The notes below the pieces were generated by a model that was not told the origin of the DNA, made no database searches, and worked only from the letters and a program-made list of their open reading frames with translations. The position numbers and the translations under genes were made by a program. Below are positions 17,439 through 25,670 of a stretch of 64,000 nucleotides of DNA, piece after piece. The stretch comes from Priestia megaterium (GTDB taxonomy: Bacteria > Bacillota > Bacilli > Bacillales > Bacillaceae_H). The first letter of the stretch is position 1. Every line of letters begins with the position of its first letter. The stretch lies in contig NZ_CP023317.1 in NCBI RefSeq assembly GCF_009497655.1, positions 1,951,501 to 2,015,500 on the forward strand, given 5' to 3'.

Positions 17439-18932
17439 ATGCAAAATCTTGGAGCGAAAAAAGTTGAAATGAGTCCGAAAGTAGTGGAGTTTTTAAAAGG
17501 AGTTAAACAGCTATACATTAATGGCGAATGGGTAGACTCTGTTTCAGGAAAAACGTTTGAAACAGTAAATCCAGCAACGGGTGAAAAGTTGGCAGATGTA
17601 GCTGAAGCAAATCCAGAGGATATTGATCGCGCCGTCAGAGCGGCTAGAGAAGCCTTTGATCATGGACCTTGGACAAAGATGTCAGCAGCTGAAAGAAGTC
17701 GACTTATTTATAAATTAGCTGATTTAATGGAAACACATCAATTGGAACTTGCGCAGCTTGAAACGCTTGATAACGGAAAACCAATTCGTGAAACATCAAA
17801 TGCAGACATTCCATTAGCCATCGAACATTTCCGCTACTTTGCAGGGTGGTCAACTAAAATGGTTGGACAAACTATTCCTGTGCAAGGAGCGTATTTTAAC
17901 TATACGAGATATGAACCAGTAGGAGTTGTTGGCCAAATTATTCCGTGGAACTTCCCGCTTTTAATGGCCGCTTGGAAGCTCGGAGCCGCTTTGGCAACTG
18001 GATGTACAATTGTGCTCAAGCCAGCCGAGCAAACGCCTCTTTCTGCACTTTACTTAGCTCGACTAGCCGATGAAGCAGGATTCCCAAAAGGCGTGCTAAA
18101 CATTGTGCCAGGCTACGGGAAAACAGCAGGTGAACCGCTCGTTCATCATGATCTTGTCGATAAAATTGCTTTTACAGGATCTACTGCTGTCGGAAAAGCA
18201 ATTATGAAACAAGCTAGCGACTCTTTAAAGCGTGTGACGTTAGAGCTTGGAGGAAAATCACCAAACATTATCCTCCCGGATGCAGACTTAACAAAAGCTG
18301 TTCCTGGTGCGCTTTCAGGTATTATGTTTAACCAGGGACAAGTATGTTGTGCTGGAAGTCGTCTGTATGTCCAAAAAAGCTTATATGATAATGTCGTAGC
18401 TGATTTAGTTTCTCAAACGAAATCTATTAAACAAGGAAATGGATTAGCTGATGAGACAACAATGGGTCCGCTTGTATCTGCGCAGCAGCAAAAACGAGTG
18501 AAAACCTATATTGATAAAGGAATTGAAGAAGGAGCGGAAGTACTCGCAGGAGGAAACATACCGTTTGATCAAGGCTATTTCGTAGAACCGACTATCTTTG
18601 CAGATGTCGATCATTCGATGACGATTGCTCGTGAAGAAATCTTTGGTCCGGTTGTAGCTGCTATGCCGTTTGACGATCTTGATGATTTGATTGCCAAAGC
18701 AAATGATACAGCATATGGTCTAGCAGCAGGCGTCTGGACACAGGATTTAAAGAAAGCACACTATATTGCTCATGGTATTAAAGCGGGTACAGTTTGGGTG
18801 AACTGTTACAACGTATTTGATGCAGCAAGCCCGTTTGGAGGTTATAAGCAGTCGGGAATTGGTCGTGAAATGGGAAGCTATGCGCTTGATAATTACACTG
18901 AAGTGAAAAGCGTATGGATCAATATGGAATAA
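17439..18932 (+). CDS. dhaS: NAD-dependent aldehyde dehydrogenase, DhaS-like
   Basis: Cytoplasmic aldehyde dehydrogenase oxidising aldehydes to acids with NAD(P)+. I chose ATG 17439 (497 residues) since GGGGAGG (17422-17428) is too close to the in-frame ATG 17430. The ALDH motifs are complete: [10 protein letters not shown] (catalytic Asn), FTGSTAVG (nucleotide binding), ELGGKSPNI (Glu269), [11 protein letters not shown] (nucleophile Cys303) and the C-terminal EIFGPV and [10 protein letters not shown]. Sequence and length agree with my memory of B. subtilis DhaS (495 residues). Natural substrate unknown. The promoter carries a cre-like site, so expression is probably repressed by preferred sugars. 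Confidence 0.88.
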   Translation: MQNLGAKKVEMSPKVVEFLKGVKQLYINGEWVDSVSGKTFETVNPATGEKLADVAEANPEDIDRAVRAAREAFDHGPWTKMSAAERSRLIYKLADLMETHQLELAQLETLDNGKPIRETSNADIPLAIEHFRYFAGWSTKMVGQTIPVQGAYFNYTRYEPVGVVGQIIPWNFPLLMAAWKLGAALATGCTIVLKPAEQTPLSALYLARLADEAGFPKGVLNIVPGYGKTAGEPLVHHDLVDKIAFTGSTAVGKAIMKQASDSLKRVTLELGGKSPNIILPDADLTKAVPGALSGIMFNQGQVCCAGSRLYVQKSLYDNVVADLVSQTKSIKQGNGLADETTMGPLVSAQQQKRVKTYIDKGIEEGAEVLAGGNIPFDQGYFVEPTIFADVDHSMTIAREEIFGPVVAAMPFDDLDDLIAKANDTAYGLAAGVWTQDLKKAHYIAHGIKAGTVWVNCYNVFDAASPFGGYKQSGIGREMGSYALDNYTEVKSVWINME

Positions 18933-18976
18933 TAAGTAAGATTTTTTGTGAAAATCAATAGCATATCTTTGTGTGA

Positions 18977-19009
18977 AAAAGAGTAGTCTTTAGTGGACTA
19001 CTCTTTTAT
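18977..19009 (+). terminator. Intrinsic terminator of the aldehyde dehydrogenase gene
   Basis: A-rich AAAGAGTAGTC pairs with GACTACTCTTT around a short loop, followed by a T-rich tail. Confidence 0.85.
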
Positions 19010-19048
19010 TTGTTTAAGTCCCGCATTTTTAGAAAAGGAGTGATAACA

Positions 19049-20326
19049 TTGCCGGTTATACAGGGCCCCTCGTCGTATAAGCTTACCGGTCACCTGCAAA
19101 AGTTTAGAGAGAACCCATTGGGTTTTTTGGAAAACTTGACTCAGTATGGAGAAATTGCAACATTTAGAGTTGCGCACAAACGCTTTTATGTAACGAGAGA
19201 CCCTCAACTTATTAAAGATGTAGTCATTACAAACAGCAAGGCGTTTCAAAAAATTAAACTAACGCATATGTTTAAAACGCTGCTGGGTGAAGAAATGTTA
19301 TGGACAGATGAAGCATTATACATGAGCCCCATTCAACCCTCACAACTTAAACAACATCTAACTTATAATAAGGAAGCAATCGCAAAAATAATTGAAAAGC
19401 ATACGGAAACGTGGGAAGAAGGGCAGCTTCGAACGATAGTAAAAGACATAAGACAGATAGTCGTAGCTGTACTCCTTCAACTTGTATTTGGCATTTCGAT
19501 TGAGGATAAAGACAAAATTCACTATGTTCAAGCGCTTATGAGAAAAAAAGAAAAGTTAGGCAAAATTTATATTCGTCTACCCTTGCACCAGCCTGACTCA
19601 GATGAGCAGCTAGAACAACTCCTTTTTGAACGCGTTCAAATGCGTGTTCAAAACAAAACCGAAGGAAATGACTTACTGCAGTGTGTATTAAATTCTCACG
19701 GGGAAGACATCGATGAAAGAGAAATATACGAACAGCTAAATTCTATATTCCTTTCGATGTATGAAATGATTACGCACGTATGCAGCTGGTCTATTCATTT
19801 ACTGTCTCAAAATATTAGGGAGCACCTTCAGCTGCATAAAGAAATTCAAGCCTATGCTAGCGGTGAATCACTTTCAACCAAAAATTTGACCTATATGCGC
19901 AAAATAATTGCTGAAAGCATGAGGCTGTATCCGCCTCTTTGGCTATTTGGGCGTCAAGCACGTGAAGATATACAAATAGATGGTTACAGCATTAAAAAAG
20001 GGGAGATTATGTTAATTAGCCCTTATATGATGCATCGCCATGAAGATTATTTTTTAGAGCCAAGTGAATTTTTACCTGACCGTTTTGAAAAAGGAGGATC
20101 CATTGATGTCCCAAGCTATATGTATATGCCGCTTGGGATTGAGCATCAAGCGGAAAGAGGCATGGACTATATCACTGAAATAGTAACTATTTTTCTGTCA
20201 GAAATGACAAAGCGCTTTTTATTTCAACTGACTAAGCCCGAGCCTATTGCTCCGATGGCGGGCGTTATGCTGAATATGAAAGAAGAACTGGATGTGAATG
20301 TTCACAAAGTTCACACGCAGTCTTGA
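19049..20326 (+). CDS. Cytochrome P450-fold protein lacking the heme-ligand Cys
   Basis: A 425-residue protein with P450 layout. TTG 19049 follows AAAAGGAG (19033-19040); the frame continues upstream but runs into the preceding terminator. The K-helix ExxR is intact (Glu289-Ser-Met-Arg292, then LYPPLWLFGRQA), and the later PxRF-type block reads LPDRFEKG. The heme loop normally FxxGxRxCxG reads PLGIEHQAERG (361-371), putting Glu369 where the axial Cys belongs. The I-helix AGxxTT motif is also absent (LSMYEMITH). The reading frame is intact, so this is a degenerate or repurposed P450, not a frameshift. A normal P450 (60276) in the same window serves as contrast. Function unknown. Confidence 0.72.
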   Translation: MPVIQGPSSYKLTGHLQKFRENPLGFLENLTQYGEIATFRVAHKRFYVTRDPQLIKDVVITNSKAFQKIKLTHMFKTLLGEEMLWTDEALYMSPIQPSQLKQHLTYNKEAIAKIIEKHTETWEEGQLRTIVKDIRQIVVAVLLQLVFGISIEDKDKIHYVQALMRKKEKLGKIYIRLPLHQPDSDEQLEQLLFERVQMRVQNKTEGNDLLQCVLNSHGEDIDEREIYEQLNSIFLSMYEMITHVCSWSIHLLSQNIREHLQLHKEIQAYASGESLSTKNLTYMRKIIAESMRLYPPLWLFGRQAREDIQIDGYSIKKGEIMLISPYMMHRHEDYFLEPSEFLPDRFEKGGSIDVPSYMYMPLGIEHQAERGMDYITEIVTIFLSEMTKRFLFQLTKPEPIAPMAGVMLNMKEELDVNVHKVHTQS

Positions 20327-20360
20327 ATGAACGGGAATCCTTTCCCTCTTTATATCAGGC

Positions 20361-20399
20361 TGTCAATTTATTGACACATCCTGCATTGAGATTTATCAT
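20361..20399 (+). promoter_or_regulatory. Promoter with inverted repeat over the -35
   Basis: TTGACA (20371-20376), 17-base spacer, TATCAT (20394-20399). The -35 is the right arm of the perfect inverted repeat TGTCAA-TTTA-TTGACA (20361-20376), a possible operator. The predicted start point is near 20406, which argues against the in-frame TTG at 20410 as translation start. Confidence 0.6.
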
Positions 20400-20445
20400 A
20401 GGATAATATTTGATAGAGATTACTGAAGGATTTTTAGAGGGGACT

Positions 20446-21105
20446 ATGGATAAAACAATTAAACAGTTAGTGTCGCTAGTTGAAACATCATTACTAACGC
20501 AAGTTAAGATTCAAAGTGAAAGTGACTATGATCCAGTTGAAGTTACGAACAAAACAAAAGAGTGGGTACTTATTGGTAAAGGAAACTATGCCGGTGTGTT
20601 TACGCACGAGAATTATCCTGAATTTGTCGTAAAAGTATACGGAAGAGACGTTTATGGTGTAAAAAAAGAAGCGCAAGTGTATAGAAAGCTGGGCGTTCAC
20701 CCAGCTTATTCTCAACTTTTTCATGAGGGAAAGACGTACTTGATTTTAAAAAGACTTACAGGTGTTACTTTGTATGATGCTGTACAGCGGGGAATAAAGA
20801 TTCCAGAACAAGTCATAAAAGATGTGAACAAAGCTTTGGACTATGCAAGAAGCCAGGGGTTAAACCCGTATGATGTGCATGGCAAAAATGTCATGATGAA
20901 AGATGGAAGAGGATATGTGGTGGATATTTCTGACTTTTATAAGGAGGGTATTGATAAAAAATGGACAGACCTTGTAAAAGCTTATTACACCTTTTATCCG
21001 TTTATTGATAAATACCATATCCGCTTGCCGTATCCGCTTTTAAACGTTATCAGAAAAGCATATCGTCTATATCGTAGAATCAAATCAAAAAGGAGTTTCC
21101 GCTAA
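20446..21105 (+). CDS. yrzF: YrzF-like serine/threonine protein kinase
   Basis: Small soluble protein with a bacterial protein-kinase fold. ATG 20446 is preferred to TTG 20410 because the promoter ends at 20399; AGAGGGG precedes it rather closely. Visible kinase parts: a glycine-rich loop (IGKGNYAGVF), VVKVYG with the ATP-binding Lys, a helix-C Glu in KKEAQVYRKL, the catalytic loop NPYDVHGKNVMM with Asp and Asn, and a DFG-equivalent VDISDF. Length (219) agrees with B. subtilis YrzF. It probably transfers phosphate to a protein, but the substrate is unknown. Single gene ended by a hairpin that overlaps its stop codon. Confidence 0.75.
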   Translation: MDKTIKQLVSLVETSLLTQVKIQSESDYDPVEVTNKTKEWVLIGKGNYAGVFTHENYPEFVVKVYGRDVYGVKKEAQVYRKLGVHPAYSQLFHEGKTYLILKRLTGVTLYDAVQRGIKIPEQVIKDVNKALDYARSQGLNPYDVHGKNVMMKDGRGYVVDISDFYKEGIDKKWTDLVKAYYTFYPFIDKYHIRLPYPLLNVIRKAYRLYRRIKSKRSFR

Positions 21106-21120
21106 AGGGAACTCCTTTTT
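21087..21120. terminator. Bidirectional terminator
   Basis: AAAAAGGAGTTTCC pairs with GGAACTCCTTTTT over a 7-base loop that includes the stop codon of the kinase gene. A- and T-runs on both sides allow it to serve the convergent gene at 21119 too. Confidence 0.88.
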
Positions 21121-21397
21121 AAGATGAAATACAGCGCAGTACGTGCTGCTGTTCAAAAGTTGGTTTTAATTTGAATAGAATGGTTTGTAGTATTTCAGAT
21201 TGATAGACAAATTTCAGCGTATGTTTAAGGGAAAGAGGATGTAAGAAAGAACGTATTCTTTTTTCAGCATAACGTATCACCTGTTCTTCATAAAATAAAG
21301 TACGTGCGGAGATTTTAGCGTGAATATCTTTTGTTAGTTCGATTGTAAACTGGATAATCATTAAATCAGTGTCTTTACAGTATTTTTCTAGTAGCAT
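21119..21397 (-). CDS. Hypothetical protein (92 aa)
   Basis: No family recognised. A near-perfect GGAGGTGAT ribosome site seven bases before the ATG strongly supports translation. The product is basic, soluble and probably helical (KDIHAKISARTLFYEEQVIRYAEKRIRSFLHPLSLKHTLKFVYQ would be two amphipathic helices, here described and not claimed as a motif). No signal peptide or membrane span. It is convergent with the kinase gene. Confidence 0.62.
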   Translation of the reverse strand: MLLEKYCKDTDLMIIQFTIELTKDIHAKISARTLFYEEQVIRYAEKRIRSFLHPLSLKHTLKFVYQSEILQTILFKLKPTFEQQHVLRCISS

Positions 21398-21537
21398 AAT
21401 ATCACCTCCATTTTGTCAACTCATTTACATAATCTTAATATAAAATTTACAAATGTCAATAAAACACGGAAAAATAAATGGTAAGACTGTTCTTTTTATA
21501 TGTTGAATAAACAACAACGTTACAGAGGTGAGTAAAG

Positions 21538-21681
21538 TTGAATATTAACGTCGGGTTTGCAATTTTAGCTGATATTGATAATAAGATGACGGCTGCTATT
21601 TATGTGGAAAATCAAATTGTAGCGATTATAGCTGGACCTTCAGATATTCTGTATGAAAAGTTGAAAAAAGTGTTTTTATAA
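21538..21681 (+). CDS. Small hypothetical protein (47 aa) before motA
   Basis: A short frame with AGAGGTGAG (21524-21532) placed well before TTG 21538. The product begins MNINVGFAILADIDNK and ends YEKLKKVFL; it has a central hydrophobic stretch (IVAIIAGP). No family is recognised. It is followed after 129 bp by motA. The ribosome site is the main evidence, and conservation in related genomes would be decisive. Confidence 0.42.
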   Translation: MNINVGFAILADIDNKMTAAIYVENQIVAIIAGPSDILYEKLKKVFL

Positions 21682-21722
21682 TAGAGAAAAGATGTAATTG
21701 TAAATATGATTCATAAAAAGCT

Positions 21723-21748
21723 TAAAAATTCTATGAAATAGTCGAAAT
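21723..21748 (+). promoter_or_regulatory. Candidate sigma-D (flagellar) promoter of motAB
   Basis: TAAA (21723-21726), 14 bases, then GTCGAAAT (21741-21748), against the sigma-D pattern TAAA-N15-GCCGATAT (6 of 8 in the -10, spacer one base short). It lies 62 bp before motA, where such a promoter is expected because motAB of B. subtilis is sigma-D dependent. Confidence 0.4.
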
Positions 21749-21810
21749 AAAAGATGAGGATAAAATACACAAAAAGAAAGAACAGGAAGTTAAGGATAGG
21801 AGAATTACAT

Positions 21811-22605
21811 ATGGATAAAACATCTTTTATTGGACTGATTTTAGGAATAGCCTCTCTTATTGTAGGCATGTTTTTCAAAGGGGTTAATCCATCTGTGTTA
21901 GGAAATCCGGCTGCTATTTTAATTATTATTGTCGGAACCGTCGGAGCAGTAGTGATTGCATTTCCTTCAAATGAAATCAAAAGAGTCCCAAAACTGTTTG
22001 GTGTCCTGTTTAAAGAACAAAAAATGCTGCAGCCCGTTGATTTAGTATCCATGTTTTCAGAATGGGGACAAGTTGTTCGAAAAGAAGGGTTACTATCACT
22101 TGAAGCCCAAATTATTGATGTAGATGACCCTTTCTTAAAAAATGGTTTGAATTTAGCTATTGATGGTCAAAGTGCGGATTATATACGAGACGTGTTGTCT
22201 GAAGAAATTGATGCTATGGAAGAGAGACATCAAACGGGTGCAAGTATTTTCGCTTTAGCAGGTACATATGCTCCAACTCTGGGTGTACTTGGAGCTGTTA
22301 TAGGGTTAATTGCTGCGCTTGGGAACATGGAAGATACGGATACGCTAGGACATGCGATCAGCGCGGCGTTTGTTGCTACGCTTCTTGGTATTTTTACTGG
22401 GTATGTACTATGGCATCCGTTTGCAAATAAACTGAAGCGTAAATCGAAACATGAAGTAAAGGTAAAGTATATGATGATCGAAGGAGTGCTTTCACTTCTA
22501 GAAGGAGAAACACCGAAAGTAATTGAGCAAAAGCTGGCTTCCTATTTGCCAACAGCGGAACGTAAAAAGCTTCTTCAAGAAAGCGAAGTGGGCATAAATG
22601 AGTAG
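21811..22605 (+). CDS. motA: Flagellar motor stator protein MotA
   Basis: Membrane part of the stator complex that uses ion flow to turn the flagellum. ATG 21811 (264 residues) has ATAGGAG before it; the upstream in-frame ATG at 21754 has no ribosome site. Four membrane helices (about 5-25, 32-50, 145-165, 178-200) and a cytoplasmic loop with the charged residues that touch FliG (around RKEGLLSLEAQ). The segment GTYAPTLGVLGAVIGL and HAISAAFVATLLGIFTGYVLWHPF are diagnostic. Residues match MotA more closely than MotP in my memory, suggesting proton coupling. Overlaps motB by 8 bp. Confidence 0.95.
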   Translation: MDKTSFIGLILGIASLIVGMFFKGVNPSVLGNPAAILIIIVGTVGAVVIAFPSNEIKRVPKLFGVLFKEQKMLQPVDLVSMFSEWGQVVRKEGLLSLEAQIIDVDDPFLKNGLNLAIDGQSADYIRDVLSEEIDAMEERHQTGASIFALAGTYAPTLGVLGAVIGLIAALGNMEDTDTLGHAISAAFVATLLGIFTGYVLWHPFANKLKRKSKHEVKVKYMMIEGVLSLLEGETPKVIEQKLASYLPTAERKKLLQESEVGINE

Positions 22606-23431
22606 ACGCAGAAAACGAAAGCATGAAGAGGACCATGTTGACGAAAGCTGGCTGCTTCCTTACTCAGATTTGCTTACACTTTTACTTGCTTTATTCATTG
22701 TATTGTTTGCAATGAGCTCAGTGGATGCGCAAAAATTTAAAAACCTTTCCCGCGCATTTAATGAAGCGTTCGTTGGAGGAACGGGCGTGATGGAATTTCA
22801 ATCTCTGCAGGAATCTGAAGAAGCGGTTCAGCCTTCAAATACTCCTGCAGCTAAAAGTACGGAAAAAACAAATGAAGTAGAGACAGCTCCCAATCAGTCT
22901 CCTGCTTCTTCACAATCGTTAACGAGCGAACAAAAGGAGCAAACCATTCGAGAAGCTGATCAAGAAGAGCTTCAGCAAATTCAATCTAAAATTAATGCGT
23001 ATATTCAAAAGAAAAACTTAACAAATCAATTGCAGACTTCGCTAACAGATGAAGGTCTCTTAATTTCCATTCGAGACAATGTATTGTTTGATTCGGGAAG
23101 AGCACAAGTTCGGAGTGAAGATACAAAAATCGCAAATGATATTTCAGAGCTTTTGGTGATTGATCCTCCTCGTAATATTATTATTAGCGGTCACACCGAT
23201 AACGTACCTATTCGGAACGCTGGTTTTGAATCCAACTGGGAGTTAAGCGTGATGAGAGCCGTTAACTTTATGAAAGCTATCTTAAAAAACGATAAGCTTA
23301 ATCCAAGCATGTTCAGTGCAAAAGGGTTTGGAGAGTTCAAACCCGTGACATCTAACAATACAGCAGAGGGGCAAGCGAAAAATAGAAGGGTTGAAATATT
23401 GATTACTCCTCGTACAATTAAACAGCCGTAA
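22598..23431 (+). CDS. motB: Flagellar motor stator protein MotB
   Basis: Stator partner of MotA, anchoring the complex to peptidoglycan. ATG 22598 lies inside the end of motA, so translation is coupled. A charged N-terminus (RRRKRKHEEDHVDESW) precedes one membrane helix with the ion-binding Asp24 in PYSDLLTLLLALF. A variable linker rich in Ser, Glu and Gln (about 65-125) includes the periplasmic-side plug region. The OmpA-like peptidoglycan-binding domain (about 150-275) shows FDSGRAQV, IIISGHTDNVPI and NRRVEILI. 277 residues. Ends in a strong terminator. Confidence 0.95.
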   Translation: MSRRRKRKHEEDHVDESWLLPYSDLLTLLLALFIVLFAMSSVDAQKFKNLSRAFNEAFVGGTGVMEFQSLQESEEAVQPSNTPAAKSTEKTNEVETAPNQSPASSQSLTSEQKEQTIREADQEELQQIQSKINAYIQKKNLTNQLQTSLTDEGLLISIRDNVLFDSGRAQVRSEDTKIANDISELLVIDPPRNIIISGHTDNVPIRNAGFESNWELSVMRAVNFMKAILKNDKLNPSMFSAKGFGEFKPVTSNNTAEGQAKNRRVEILITPRTIKQP

Positions 23432-23459
23432 AAGCAGGACTGCTTTTACGGCTGTTTTT
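23422..23459 (+). terminator. Intrinsic terminator of motAB
   Basis: A 16-bp stem ACAGCCGTAAAAGCAG with its complement and a 2-base centre; the motB stop codon lies inside the 5' arm. Five T follow. Confidence 0.92.
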
Positions 23460-23466
23460 CTATGTG

Positions 23467-23799
23467 TTATAAAGCTAAGAGTCTTCTCTTCTCAAAGTTT
23501 CCTCGTACTAGTTTGAGATCCATTCCATCTAAAATCAAATCAATGAGAGCGCCTTTAAAGACATCCGCTGTTTTTTTCTTATCATTGGACTGCAAATATT
23601 GCACGCGATACCACTTGTCTTCAACTTGAAAGTACATAAAACGACCGTGTGTAAAGTCAATCCAGAACTTTGTAGGTTGTCCATTGAGATTTTTATAAAC
23701 ATATCCCCAGCTTCGTCCTTGGTGAGCGTCCTTCATTTTAGGGCGAGCTGTATTAAATACTTCGTAATATACTTTGTGCTTAATATCATAGAGCATCAT
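23467..23799 (-). CDS. Hypothetical protein (110 aa)
   Basis: No family recognised. AGGAGGA stands six bases before the first of two adjacent ATG codons. The product is basic, with aromatic-rich beta-like segments (SWGYVYKNLNGQPTKFWIDFTHGRFMYF) and no signal peptide or membrane helix. It is convergent with motAB and has its own upstream region at 23800-23998, shared with the divergent flavoprotein gene. Confidence 0.6.
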   Translation of the reverse strand: MMLYDIKHKVYYEVFNTARPKMKDAHQGRSWGYVYKNLNGQPTKFWIDFTHGRFMYFQVEDKWYRVQYLQSNDKKKTADVFKGALIDLILDGMDLKLVRGNFEKRRLLAL

Positions 23800-23998
23800 G
23801 TGACGGTCCTCCTATCTATAGACGTGCTAGCAGGTAAAGATATATTTGTATACAACAAGTATATTAAGATGAAAAGAATCGTAGACTATTTTTTTGAGAC
23901 AAGCAGGAGCGAAGGTAAATGAAAAAGACAGTTTAAATTAGCTCAATTATTCCGCTTTTTTTATACTGTAAGTAAATGAGTTAAATAAGGAGGAAAAA

Positions 23999-24952
23999 AT
24001 GAAACGAGTAGGAATAGTAGGTGCAGGAATGACCGGCCTTACAGCTGCGGCTGAATTACAAAAAGCAGGAATAGAGGTCTTTCTTCTTGATAAGGGCAAA
24101 AGTGTAGGGGGACGAATGGCTACACGAAGAGTAGGGGATGGAAAAGCAGATCACGGAGCTCAATTTTTTACAGTGAGATCCGATGAATTTCAGCAAGCCG
24201 TAAATAAATGGATAGCTGATAGAAAGGTTAAGAAGTGGTTTGGTGAGCATCACCCTCGTTATCAAAGTATAAATGGCATGAATGCATTAGCTAAATATTT
24301 AGCAAAAGATCTACGCGTATACTTGAATCGAAAAGTTCAAACCATTGACTTTCAAAACGGAAGGTACCAGCTGTATACAGAAGAAAATGAGATTTTTGAA
24401 GCGACTGATATCATTCTTACACCTCCGTCTCCTCAGGTTATTGAGGTATTTAATAATAGTAAGCTGCAAGCGGACCAATCTATTCTTAAAACACTTAAAT
24501 TTAGTCCCTGCTTGGTTGCTATCGTGGAGCTTTACACAGAGATGCTGTATAGTGATCATGGTCAAATCACAAATCCATCTAGCACAATCCAAAGAATTGT
24601 TAATCATGAGCAAAAAGGAATATCAAAGACGCCCGTTCTTAGCATATATATGAATAAAGACTGGTCAGAAAAACATTTTGATGAACATGAACGTGAGTTG
24701 CTGCCGATGATAAAAAATGAAATAAAAGAATGGATAGGTGCAAATCATATTAAAAGCATCCAGATAAAGAAATGGCGCTATGCAGAGGTTGAACAAGTTC
24801 TTCATCAGCCCTTTGCTAAAATTATGCCGTCGCTACTGGTGGCAGGAGATGCTTTTTTAAGAAGGGAAGACGAGACGAATCACTCACGGTTAGAGAGCGC
24901 ATATTTGTCAGGCAAATCGGCAGCCGCTGAATTAATGGAAAAGAACATCTAG
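23999..24952 (+). CDS. NAD(P)/FAD-dependent oxidoreductase, renalase-like
   Basis: Flavoprotein of the amine-oxidase/renalase-like group. The dinucleotide-binding motif VGIVGAGMTGLTAA lies at residues 4-17, followed by LLDKGKSVGGRMATRR and DHGAQFFTVR, the typical second FAD contacts. The C-terminal LLVAGDAFLRRE...ESAYLSGKSAA is the late FAD-binding segment. 317 residues is normal for this group. No signal peptide. AAGGAGG precedes the ATG. It forms an operon with the YqjF-like gene 19 bp downstream. Substrate unknown; a role in repairing or oxidising small amines or nicotinamide forms is only suggested by the family. Confidence 0.8.
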   Translation: MKRVGIVGAGMTGLTAAAELQKAGIEVFLLDKGKSVGGRMATRRVGDGKADHGAQFFTVRSDEFQQAVNKWIADRKVKKWFGEHHPRYQSINGMNALAKYLAKDLRVYLNRKVQTIDFQNGRYQLYTEENEIFEATDIILTPPSPQVIEVFNNSKLQADQSILKTLKFSPCLVAIVELYTEMLYSDHGQITNPSSTIQRIVNHEQKGISKTPVLSIYMNKDWSEKHFDEHERELLPMIKNEIKEWIGANHIKSIQIKKWRYAEVEQVLHQPFAKIMPSLLVAGDAFLRREDETNHSRLESAYLSGKSAAAELMEKNI

Positions 24953-24971
24953 AAAAAGGAGGGACCAAGAA

Positions 24972-25667
24972 GTGAAAAATAATTGGATAATGAAACAAAC
25001 GTGGAAAGATTTACTGTTTATTCATTGGCCTGTAGATCCGGCATTTTTGGCTTCTTTATTGCCGAGTCAGTTAGAGCCTGACACCTATAATGGTCAAGCG
25101 TGGATTGCGCTTGTGCCTTTTACGATGACAGACATTCGATTCAAAGGAACGCCCGCCGTGCCCATCTTTTCACGGCTATATGAGCTAAATGTGCGTACCT
25201 ATGTTACATATAAAGGGGAAAAAGGCGTTTATTTTTTTAGTTTAGACGCAAGCAATCCACTAGGAGTATGGATTGCTCGTCAGTTTTTTCACTTGCCTTA
25301 TTACCACGCTGCTATGACATTCAACAAAACTCAGAACTATATTTCTTTTCAGTCAGTTCGAACGCACAGAGACTCAAAAAAAGAGCGAGTAAAGCTTACA
25401 TATAGAGGTACTTCTCCGTCCTATCGCAGTAGAAAAGGAGAATTAGCTCATTGGCTTACAGAGCGCTATTGCTTATTTACCACTCACCAAGGAAATGTCT
25501 ACAGAGGAGACCTTTATCATGATCCTTGGGAGCTGCAAAAAGGAGAGTGTGAAATAAGAGATGATTCTATCACTCAGCCTTTTTTGCGTCCGGCGGACTA
25601 TCATAATTTAACTGTACACTACGCAAAGAAAGTAACTGCTTATTTTTACCCGTTTAAGAAAGTATAG
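24972..25667 (+). CDS. yqjF: YqjF-like DUF2071 protein
   Basis: A 231-residue protein of the DUF2071/YqjF family, a steroid/acetoacetate-decarboxylase-like fold of unknown reaction. GTG 24972 follows AAAAGGAGGG. Typical family blocks are present: LLFIHWPVDPAFLASLLP, WIALVPFTM, LYELNVRTYV and GVYFFSLDASNPL. No signal peptide or membrane helix. It is cotranscribed with the flavoprotein and ends only 3 bp from the convergent msrA-like gene; no terminator is visible between them. Confidence 0.8.
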   Translation: MKNNWIMKQTWKDLLFIHWPVDPAFLASLLPSQLEPDTYNGQAWIALVPFTMTDIRFKGTPAVPIFSRLYELNVRTYVTYKGEKGVYFFSLDASNPLGVWIARQFFHLPYYHAAMTFNKTQNYISFQSVRTHRDSKKERVKLTYRGTSPSYRSRKGELAHWLTERYCLFTTHQGNVYRGDLYHDPWELQKGECEIRDDSITQPFLRPADYHNLTVHYAKKVTAYFYPFKKV

Positions 25668-25670
25668 GCA

